From assembly GCF_000016645.1 (NCBI RefSeq), contig NC_009441.1:5270001-5334000 (forward strand): a stretch of DNA of 64,000 nucleotides, written 5' to 3'. The DNA is from Flavobacterium johnsoniae UW101. GTDB lineage: Bacteria > Bacteroidota > Bacteroidia > Flavobacteriales > Flavobacteriaceae. Position 1 is the first letter of the stretch. Every line of letters starts with the position of its first letter. The notes beneath the pieces were generated by a model that did not search any database, was not told the origin of the DNA, and saw only the letters and a list, made by a program, of their open reading frames with translations. The position numbers and the translations under genes are program-made. Shown here piece by piece: positions 1 to 6,193 of this stretch.

Positions 1-205
1 TATTCCAAATATGTAATCTAATATTTTCTTTATTTTCAAACTCATGTAATCTACAATATATAAATCCTAACGGATGATACCTCAAATTTTGTTCTAAAAA
101 ATCGGTATTTAAAAGATTATTTAAAATATGATTGATATTGTTTTTTATTTTAGCAATATTTTTTTCTTTATAAGAATCTCGTAAATTTTCATATAAATCT
201 TTCAT
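1..205 (-). CDS. Hypothetical protein, N-terminal part only
   Basis: The first 68 codons of a gene reading leftward off the window. The start ATG at 205-203 overlaps the TGA of the upstream gene as ATGA, so the two are probably translationally coupled. The visible part is charged and helical (opening MKDLYENLRDSYKEKNI), followed by a more hydrophobic stretch containing HPLGFIYCRLHEFE. I do not recognise the family. The tight coupling to a two-TM membrane protein suggests the pair works together. Nothing further can be said without the missing 3' part. Confidence 0.6.
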   Translation of the reverse strand, partial: MKDLYENLRDSYKEKNIAKIKNNINHILNNLLNTDFLEQNLRYHPLGFIYCRLHEFENKENIRLHIWN

Positions 206-1158
206 TTATAGGGATTATTGTTTTTATTGATAATTCCTGCGATTTCTATGAAATTTTTTTCCTCTAATTTTGAGTTGAAATGAAAATGTAAACAAATTTC
301 CTCAATTTCACTTGGTTTGATTTCTTTAATATCAAGGTCTTGCATAACACAACGCATATCTAACTCTTCACATTGTTTTGCTACTTGTAATATTTCTTCC
401 TTATATGTTTTGTATAAAAATGTGTCATTTGGAATCAATAATGCAAATTCCTTTTTATCTTCCTTTGTTACGACACAATTATTTTTGCTCAGATCAATAC
501 GTAATGTAGAAAAAGTTTTTTTTAGAAAGATATCAACTTCTAACATCTGATTTAAACTTTTATGTATTACTGCATTACAAATAGTGGCAATGATTTCATT
601 CCTAACATAATTAAGATTCCATTCATTTTTTGAAGAATTCAAACTATTCCTAAAGTTCGCATAACTTTTACATAGTTTATCATCCATCGGATCTATTAAA
701 AGAATCTTAATTGTTTTATGCTCATTTTGAACTTTTGAATTTTTTGAAATTTTTGGGATAGTTTCAGCTCGAGTATATCTACCCGCTCCACCGGAAAAAT
801 ACCAAAAATCTGTATTTAATTGATTTTTTGAAAAAATTTCATTCAAACGATTTGGGGCAATAATTTCATGTTTTTTCTCGGAACTAGGTACTTCAATATA
901 AAATAAAAATAGTCCTATAAAGACTGATACAAATAATGAAGTTGTTAGATTATCGAGAATATTTTCAATATATTTTATATATTCAGGGGTTTCACTAGGG
1001 GAAATCGCGTGGTATTGAGGCATTACAAATATTCTAATTACCATAATCAATAAAAACAACAACGCAACTATTAGAAGAAAATGTTTACGATTTGTTTTGT
1101 GCTGTAAAAGTGCTTGCATATATATAATTTTATTCCTGATTTTGGTTTTAACTGGCAC
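202..1158 (-). CDS. Two-TM membrane protein of unknown function
   Basis: 318 codons if the GTG at 1158 is used. An ATG at 1119 (residue 14) is an equally good start, because the GTG falls inside a repeated sequence at the cassette edge. Two hydrophobic segments (about residues 27-47 and 68-88) anchor a cytoplasmic domain of roughly 220 residues. That domain has a DFWYFSGGAGRY segment, an ILLIDPMDD segment and a C-terminal FHFNSKLEEKNF. The glycine/arginine-rich segment and the following strand resemble what is seen in some PLD-like or signalling domains, but I cannot assign a family. It is coupled by ATGA to the gene at 1-205. The location among orphan AT-rich genes and palindromes suggests an accessory, possibly defence-related, role; this is inference. 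Confidence 0.6.
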   Translation of the reverse strand: MPVKTKIRNKIIYMQALLQHKTNRKHFLLIVALLFLLIMVIRIFVMPQYHAISPSETPEYIKYIENILDNLTTSLFVSVFIGLFLFYIEVPSSEKKHEIIAPNRLNEIFSKNQLNTDFWYFSGGAGRYTRAETIPKISKNSKVQNEHKTIKILLIDPMDDKLCKSYANFRNSLNSSKNEWNLNYVRNEIIATICNAVIHKSLNQMLEVDIFLKKTFSTLRIDLSKNNCVVTKEDKKEFALLIPNDTFLYKTYKEEILQVAKQCEELDMRCVMQDLDIKEIKPSEIEEICLHFHFNSKLEEKNFIEIAGIINKNNNPYK

Positions 1159-1159
1159 C

Positions 1160-1181
1160 TAACGTCAGTCTGTGAAAAAAC
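1160..1181 (+). repeat. 22-bp direct repeat, copy 1
   Basis: TAACGTCAGTCTGTGAAAAA followed by AC. The identical 22 bp recur at 1554-1575, and an inverted copy with one mismatch lies at 1653-1673. The two direct copies bracket a truncated DUF6602 gene, so they may mark the point where that gene was cut or inserted. Confidence 0.85.
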
Positions 1182-1220
1182 CTTCGTTTGTATTACCTCA
1201 AATATAATAAAAAAGTTGTG

Positions 1221-1511
1221 CTAAAACAGCCATTTTTGACCAGCGTGGTCGACCAGCTTGGTATCTTGGCGGTAGCCAAAATCCCAATCCCTGTAAAAGT
1301 TAATTTTATGGTTACCGGTACCTATAAAACTATTATTTACAATTTTTAAGTTTAATCCTTTAAAAATTGTCTTGTTTAATATATTTGCAGTTAAGCCCTC
1401 AAATATGTTCCCAATCGTTGGTGTATGGGTTATATCTTTTTCTTCTTGGTCAATTTTTGATAAAGCATTTTTTTTGAATTCTTCTAAAAAATCTGAAATT
1501 GTTGAAATCAT
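1221..1511 (-). pseudogene. Truncated DUF6602 domain gene
   Basis: A 96-codon frame whose first 65 or so residues resemble the N-terminus of DUF6602 proteins (SKIDQEEKDITHTPTIGNIFEGLT, shown here only in part: THTPTIGNIFEGLT). Family members are usually about 250 residues and have been associated with nuclease-like folds. The last 30 residues do not continue the family pattern, and the frame stops near the first 22-bp repeat. I read this as the 5' remnant of a longer gene cut by recombination between the repeats at 1160 and 1554. The family call is by eye and moderate. The protein is unlikely to be functional. Confidence 0.5.
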
Positions 1512-1553
1512 ATTTTATAAGACTATTTTCTTCGGTTTTTTTTAGGTTGCCGC

Positions 1554-1673
1554 TAACGTCAGTCTGTGAAAAAACTAAAATTACCCTCTTGAGAATCCCG
1601 TATTTGAGTTTTTTCTTTGGTAGCCCTCCGAATACTTCCTAAATTTTCAGAGGTTTTTTCACAGCCTGACGTT
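1554..1673. repeat. Imperfect inverted repeat, about 21-bp arms
   Basis: Left arm TAACGTCAGTCTGTG plus A6C (1554-1575) and right arm G-T6-CACAGCCTGACGTT (1653-1673) are complementary with one mismatch, separated by about 77 bp. The element directly abuts the next palindrome at 1680. No protein is encoded. It could form a large cruciform or single-stranded hairpin. Confidence 0.8.
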
Positions 1674-1679
1674 CTCGCT

Positions 1680-1783
1680 CTACAAGCAGTTTGGGACTAA
1701 ATTAAGCCCATTATTCGGATTTGCCAAATCTTCCAAATACAAAACCAATTTCAAATTAAGCCTAATACCCAAATTGCTTGTAG
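1680..1783. repeat. Intercassette palindrome, copy 1
   Basis: Arms CTACAAGCAGTTTGGG (1680-1695) and CCCAAATTGCTTGTAG (1768-1783) pair with one mismatch. The interior contains TTCCAAATACAAAACCAATT and AATACCCAAAT, which recur almost unchanged in the element at 3199-3303. The two are therefore copies of one repeat family. The pattern of a short-armed palindrome with a conserved one-sided interior resembles a recombination site of the folded single-strand type, but the integron core consensus is not visible. Confidence 0.8.
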
Positions 1784-1788
1784 CGTGT

Positions 1789-3190
1789 GTTATGTGGCGT
1801 ACTTTATCAACCTAAACTTTTCCAAAGCACAAATGCATACATAATAGATATTAGATTCGTTTTTTCATATCTTTAATTTTTAATACAAGATAAAATGAAC
1901 AATTCAAGAGGCTTATTATATCCTGCACTGCATAAATTTTATAGTGCCTTAAGCAGTTTAGAAAAATTTAAAAAAGGAACAAACTTCTTCGACAATATAA
2001 GTTTTTTGGATAATTTTTTTTCAGAGTATAGGAATGTCACTTTTGTGCTTCAAAAGTCTTTGGCTAAAACACAATTCATGCCTACTTACGAAGAGTTACG
2101 CGATCAATATCTAGTTAATAATTTCGGTAAATGGTTTGTCGAAAAACGTAACGAGGTAATTAAACAACAACCTTTTGATCTAGAAAAGCGGATTGTTATT
2201 AGTATCTATTCTGGTCAGATTCCGTTGTCATTACCTGAATTAATTTTTACCATTGATAATGATGTAGAAATTTCAACTATAGTTGAGTCGTTGCGGACAA
2301 CATTTATGAACTCCGGTCAATTGGAAGTGATGTTTTCGGCAGAGTTTTTATTTTTTGAGTATGGTCATAGTGAAGATTTATATGATAATTTGATTTTGGG
2401 AATAAATCAAATGAAACTCTTCTTAGCTGAGATGAAAAAGGCAATCAATGAAGATTGTAAATTATCCGATGAACTCGAAAGGAAAATAGATAAGATGAAT
2501 TTCTATCAGGTGCCTAAAGATATGCTCTTCGTTGATGACTACGTATTTTACTGTAAAAAAGAATATTTTGAAAAAGCTTCTCGAGTTGCTCTGCAGTCTG
2601 GTTCAGGTCAGATTAGAGTTCCAATTGAGAATCTAAATGAAATGTATCCTAACGGCGACTTATTTAGTAAATTTGAACTTATGCATGTGGTGATTTTCCA
2701 AATGGGAAAATCGCTATTACCGACTTACCTGATATTATATAGTGATGATACGTTTGAATTAGTTACTTTCGGATTCTCGATCAAAACTACTGTATACAGA
2801 AAATTTAATGAAATTGCGAGACGAATTGAAGCAGATAAAATAGTTAATGTCCTTTTCGTTACAGAAATGTATATTTACGATTTAGATGAAGTAAGTAAAC
2901 TGGACAGTCGTGAAAGGATAGAACATGCTAAAAACGAGATATTAGCATTTTATATGATTGATAAACATTTAGCAATTAAATCACATTCATATGACACAAA
3001 GCAAATTAATGATTTTAAATATATTAGTTCGATAATGTTTTCAAAATCGAGCGAGCGAGTATTACCAAGATATATGAATCCGGTTATGCAAGAGTTTATA
3101 CGTTTGAAAACAAATTTAAAATAAGTTTAAGGTAAGTTATAATGTTCTCAATTGTTGAATTTACCGGGATTGTCTAGTATGCCACATAAC
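1789..3190. other. Gene unit bounded by 14-bp inverted ends
   Basis: GTTATGTGGCGTAC (1789-1802) and GTATGCCACATAAC (3177-3190) are inverted copies with one mismatch. They enclose exactly one gene, the 409-residue protein. A second unit with its own different ends (GTTGGTGGCA) lies immediately to the right, with a palindrome between. This supports reading each unit as a discrete mobile gene block. Confidence 0.6.
1895..3124 (+). CDS. Hypothetical protein, 409 residues
   Basis: An intact frame with an ATG start, no signal peptide and no clear membrane segment. It is rich in aromatic and acidic residues. A region around residues 205-225 (FYQVPKDMLFVDDYVFYCKK) precedes a segment (residues 260-330) of alternating hydrophobic strands (LMHVVIFQMGKSLLPTYLIL). 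I do not recognise a family or catalytic motif. It stands alone between inverted ends and two palindromes, with no partner on the same strand. The low GC and isolation suggest horizontal acquisition. Confidence 0.7.
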   Translation: MNNSRGLLYPALHKFYSALSSLEKFKKGTNFFDNISFLDNFFSEYRNVTFVLQKSLAKTQFMPTYEELRDQYLVNNFGKWFVEKRNEVIKQQPFDLEKRIVISIYSGQIPLSLPELIFTIDNDVEISTIVESLRTTFMNSGQLEVMFSAEFLFFEYGHSEDLYDNLILGINQMKLFLAEMKKAINEDCKLSDELERKIDKMNFYQVPKDMLFVDDYVFYCKKEYFEKASRVALQSGSGQIRVPIENLNEMYPNGDLFSKFELMHVVIFQMGKSLLPTYLILYSDDTFELVTFGFSIKTTVYRKFNEIARRIEADKIVNVLFVTEMYIYDLDEVSKLDSRERIEHAKNEILAFYMIDKHLAIKSHSYDTKQINDFKYISSIMFSKSSERVLPRYMNPVMQEFIRLKTNLK

Positions 3191-3198
3191 GTTCTGGC

Positions 3199-3303
3199 GC
3201 TACACGAGGTTTGGGATTAAAGATGCGTAATCTTTCGGTTAAACACAAATTTTCCAAATACAAACCAATTTTTAAATTCAGCCAAATACCCAAATCTCGT
3301 GTA
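3199..3303. repeat. Intercassette palindrome, copy 2
   Basis: Arms GCTACACGAGGTTTGGG (3199-3215) and CCCAAATCTCGTGTA (3289-3303) pair with one mismatch. The interior TTTCCAAATACAAACCAATT and AAATACCCAAAT matches the element at 1680-1783. It separates the unit ending at 3190 from the unit starting at 3310. Confidence 0.8.
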
Positions 3304-3323
3304 ACGGCTGTTGGTGGCAGTTT

Positions 3324-4121
3324 TTATTTGTTCATTGGTATAACATAACATTTTTTATCTTTATTTTTTAAGTGCAAAAAATAATTTTCTTTTTCATCAA
3401 ACCAAACATTTTTACCTGTAATTATTTTAAACTTTTCATTCAGTTTTTCGATTAACCAATTTTTTTTATGATTATCAAAAACATATAGAACAAATCCTAA
3501 ACTATCATTTATTATAGACTTATCAGTTTCTATATAATCTGCATAATTTGTAAATGGTGAAATTACATCAGCTGTAAAAGTCAAAAATTTTAGCGAATTA
3601 TCATATATTTTTTTTACCTCAATGATATTTAATTTATCCGTATGATTAAAAATTGCATTGTTTTTATGTGTAAATGTGTATCTAAAAGAACTTTGGTCTT
3701 CACCAAGAAACTCAATTAAATTTTTTAAATCATTTGTATATTTCTCGTAATCTGAACTTAATTCAGCTTTGAAATTTTGATTTGTTGCAATTTTATCATA
3801 ATGCTTTTCAAAAACAGAAAATAAACCACTTAATTTATGGTTTTTAAAATCTTTCTCAATACCTATTTTACTGTATTTGTTTAAATATTTTATATTTTCT
3901 TTTAGTGCTAATTCTATTGAGTGCCTAATAAGATAAAGTAGAGGATGTGCAATAAGATCAACTCTAGATTTTTCTTCAATGATTTGATTTACTAACATGT
4001 CTATTGCATTTTCGTATTGACCGACTAAACACCAATCAGAGTCAGAATATCCAATGTATGCAACAAGTTGTTCTTTTTGTTGCTTAGTTAAATCGTCTGG
4101 AATTTCTTTTTTGAACGACAT
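3324..4121 (-). CDS. HEPN-like hypothetical protein
   Basis: 265 residues, no signal or membrane segment. Residues about 63-90 hold HPLLYLIRHSIELALKENI, a helix resembling those of HEPN-type proteins, with later HKLSGLF and FRYTFTHK segments. HEPN proteins are often RNases or nucleotidyltransferase partners in toxin and defence systems, but the usual RxxxxH dyad is not obvious, so no activity is claimed. It starts three bases after the stop of the exported 170-residue protein upstream, so they are likely co-transcribed. It lies in a cassette-like unit bounded by inverted ends. Confidence 0.55.
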   Translation of the reverse strand: MSFKKEIPDDLTKQQKEQLVAYIGYSDSDWCLVGQYENAIDMLVNQIIEEKSRVDLIAHPLLYLIRHSIELALKENIKYLNKYSKIGIEKDFKNHKLSGLFSVFEKHYDKIATNQNFKAELSSDYEKYTNDLKNLIEFLGEDQSSFRYTFTHKNNAIFNHTDKLNIIEVKKIYDNSLKFLTFTADVISPFTNYADYIETDKSIINDSLGFVLYVFDNHKKNWLIEKLNEKFKIITGKNVWFDEKENYFLHLKNKDKKCYVIPMNK

Positions 4122-4124
4122 ATT

Positions 4125-4637
4125 TTAAAAATCACTTGAAAACATTGCGTTTGTAAGTTTTATGTCATAAACATTTATATATCCTCCATTATATAAAGAA
4201 TCCATTTTAAACAATTCTAAAACCACATTCTTTCCAGCCCAAATCGCTCCATTTAATATTATGCTCTCTTTGTTAGTAGGTTCTACCCATTTTTTACCAT
4301 AAGTTTTTTCTAATGCATATAAAATTCTTTTAAAATCACTTGTTTCAAAATCTCCAAAATTCACACAGATATTAAAAAGTTTATTTTTGAAAAAGATTAA
4401 ACTTATACTTTCAACTTTTTCATTGTAAATATTATTAATATCAGTACCAACATAGTCATAAACTACAACATTTGGATTTTGAAATGCTTGGTTTTCTTGT
4501 TTGACAATATTTTTAATTAAAGATGGACTACTGCCAAATTTGAAATGCCTAAAACCATTTTTTAAATCTAAATCATTTAATGTTTGAGAAATAGAAGTTT
4601 GAGAAATAAAAATAAGTAAAAATAAAATTTTGTTCAT
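4125..4637 (-). CDS. Exported hypothetical protein, 170 residues
   Basis: It starts MNKILFLLIFISQTSISQ, a signal peptide with a probable cleavage near residue 18. There is no lipobox cysteine. The mature part (LNDLDLKNGFRHFKFGSS and onward) looks like a small mixed alpha/beta periplasmic domain, with a KTYGKKWVEP segment near residue 114. I do not recognise a family. It is the first gene of a two-gene minus-strand unit with the HEPN-like protein. An exported protein paired with a cytosolic one is unusual and may simply reflect cassette content. Confidence 0.6.
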   Translation of the reverse strand: MNKILFLLIFISQTSISQTLNDLDLKNGFRHFKFGSSPSLIKNIVKQENQAFQNPNVVVYDYVGTDINNIYNEKVESISLIFFKNKLFNICVNFGDFETSDFKRILYALEKTYGKKWVEPTNKESIILNGAIWAGKNVVLELFKMDSLYNGGYINVYDIKLTNAMFSSDF

Positions 4638-4670
4638 AATTTTTCGTTTTTCGTTAAAATTGCCACCAAC

Positions 4671-4969
4671 TTATTTATATACGCTACAAAGTAGCGCCAA
4701 TCTACCCAAAATTGAGTGTATATACGAATGTTTGTTTCGTATTATATATTTTCAAAAATAACCAAAAAAGATTACAAATGATAAAGCAGGATCTATATAT
4801 GCTTATCCTTTTAAATTTAGAAAAATGTATTGATTTTTATTCTGTTCACGAGTGTGACACTCGCACCAGCCTTTAGTTCTTTTTCTCTATTATTACATAT
4901 CAAATTTATAGATATTTATTTGCAATAAATATTTGATCTAATTTCAATTGTACAAATATAATTTGAACT
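4671..4969. other. AT-rich intergenic stretch
   Basis: About 300 bp without a gene. It begins with a small palindrome (CGCTACAAAGTAGCG near 4682) and repeated TATATACG. GAGTGTGACACTCGCAC near 4850 contains GAGTG/CACTC half-sites that could form a short hairpin. No coding frame or clear promoter is seen. Confidence 0.5.
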
Positions 4970-5233
4970 TTAATTATTGTTTTTTTCTATATACCTCTTA
5001 GCAAAATCTTCATAAGTTTCTGAGGTTTCTTCTTTCCAATTAGTAGGTTCTATCAAGCTATGTATATTTACACGCAAAAGTTTCGCTATTTGATAAAATT
5101 CCTCAAGGTTCGGTTGTCTTTTATTATTACGCCATAAAGATATAGTCGATTCAGATTTCCCTAAATATTTAGCAATTACTCGGTTCTTAATTTTCTGATC
5201 GTCAAAGACTTTTTTTAATCTGTTTAATTTCAT
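4970..5233 (-). CDS. XRE-family HTH regulator
   Basis: 87 residues from the ATG at 5233. An upstream TTG at 5254 would lie inside the operator, so the ATG is preferred. Helix-turn-helix: KNRVIAKYLGKSESTISLWR (about residues 14-33), followed by NNKRQPNLEEFYQIAKLLRV, typical of a Cro/C1-type DNA-binding domain. It probably binds the palindrome at 5253-5281, 20 bp upstream of its own start, and represses itself. Its other targets are unknown. The SusC locus starts 1 kb to the right with a different palindrome. Confidence 0.8.
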   Translation of the reverse strand: MKLNRLKKVFDDQKIKNRVIAKYLGKSESTISLWRNNKRQPNLEEFYQIAKLLRVNIHSLIEPTNWKEETSETYEDFAKRYIEKNNN

Positions 5234-5252
5234 TCTTAAAAAATTTATTTTC

Positions 5253-5281
5253 AAAAGTTTTGCGTTTAACGTAAAACTTTT
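5253..5281. promoter_or_regulatory. Candidate operator for the XRE regulator
   Basis: AAAAGTTTTGCG, five-base centre TTTAA, then CGTAAAACTTTT. The arms are complementary over 12 bp with one mismatch. The position just upstream of the ATG of the XRE gene fits autorepression. The link is inferred from position. Confidence 0.6.
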
Positions 5282-5365
5282 ATATATTTGTATTTATAAT
5301 TTTGCGACATAAAATTTTAATTAAGTCTAATAAGACTTGATTGATGATGTCTCTCATGAAAGAAA

Positions 5366-5502
5366 ACCGCTAAAATTCCACATGAGAAGATATGAGTTCG
5401 CCAATATCTATTAGATTTTACTATTTTTGTAAAATATCTAATAGGGCGGACTTCATGTAAATCTTTGTGGACTACAATTTCGATTGTAGGGTTCTTAGCG
5501 GT
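5366..5502. repeat. Long imperfect inverted repeat
   Basis: Nested complementary blocks: ACCGCTAA (5366) with TTAGCGGT (5495), GAGTTCGCC (5394) with GGCGGACTT (5445), and CTATTAGATTTTAC (5408) with GTAAAATATCTAATAG (5429). The whole can fold into one long hairpin. An 82-codon minus-strand frame (5317-5565) covers it, but the palindrome explains the sequence better than a protein does. Confidence 0.65.
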
Positions 5503-5696
5503 ACCTCTTTTCAAAGTTTTGAAGTTCGCCTTATTGTTTCTCTTCATTACTTTTCTGAAAGACATCGTTCAATTATCATAAAATAAATTATTGATGAGAA
5601 CGAATTACTTAAAATCCTTTATTTTAATACCCCCTTAATAAGGGTCAATTTTTTTGTTTCCCCAATAAAATAAATAGTGGGATGTATATCATTAGT

Positions 5697-5716
5697 TTGT
5701 TCTCGTACGAGAACAA
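5697..5716. promoter_or_regulatory. 20-bp perfect palindrome, candidate operator
   Basis: TTGTTCTCGTACGAGAACAA is self-complementary throughout. A half-site-like GAGAACGAA occurs near 5594. A dimeric regulator could bind here and control the susC locus. No dedicated regulator gene is adjacent apart from the XRE protein at 4970. Confidence 0.55.
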
Positions 5717-6115
5717 TTTTTTTAAGCCATATTAACAATACCTTTCCTACATAAAACTATAAATACCCAAAATTAGCCCTCTAACCACTCTCTTGTTTAC
5801 ACTTAGAATGATAAGATAAAAAATCTTTAAGCTCGCGCTTTAAAAGTATATCCTTTATTTCTATTTCACAACTGAAAGTTTAAAATGTTTTCTAAAATTT
5901 TTACAAGGAAACCGTTTCATGAGATTAGCTAACTATAAGATAAATTCTGATGGGTTAATTTTAATTAGATGGAAAACAAACACTCCATACTAGACTGCAA
6001 CAAGAAAACGGCGGTTTGGCTTGCCTATGATCAACCTTTAACCTTAAATGCTTATGGAATAAACTACTTGAAGACAAAATTGAAAGTTCAATTTCACTTC
6101 AATATAAAATAAAAA

Positions 6116-6152
6116 GGTCCTCTAACTCTTCTTGGCGGTTGATTAGAGGACC
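6116..6152 (+). promoter_or_regulatory. Leader hairpin before susC
   Basis: GGTCCTCTAA (6116-6125) pairs perfectly with TTAGAGGACC (6143-6152) across a 17-base loop, 41 bp before the susC ATG. There is no T-run after the stem, so it is probably not a simple terminator. It could stabilise the mRNA, act as an attenuator or bind a protein. Confidence 0.6.
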
Positions 6153-6193
6153 ATAGCTAATCAAATACCATTTAACTAACCAATCCCAATATT

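Larger units (their letters stand above)
3310..4670. other. Two-gene unit bounded by 10-bp inverted ends
   Basis: GTTGGTGGCA (3310-3319) and TGCCACCAAC (4661-4670) are a perfect inverted pair, and the next bases are also similar (TTTT-rich). They enclose two minus-strand genes three bases apart. To the right lies a small palindrome, CGCTACAAAGTAGCG, followed by a short repeated TATATACG motif. Confidence 0.6.
5566..6193. other. Leader region upstream of susC
   Basis: About 630 bp with no gene. It holds a 20-bp perfect palindrome (5697-5716) and a strong hairpin just before susC (6116-6152), both listed separately. An A/T-rich tract lies between. I see no convincing TAnnTTTG element with a well-placed TTG. 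Confidence 0.6.

Noticed and set aside
1680..3303. Classical integron attC sites
   Set aside because: The palindromes look attC-like, but neither RYYYAAC nor GTTRRRY is present at the expected ends, and no integron integrase gene is in the window.
5317..5565. 82-codon minus-strand gene
   Set aside because: It lies across a long inverted repeat that explains the sequence, and the product has no recognisable domain.
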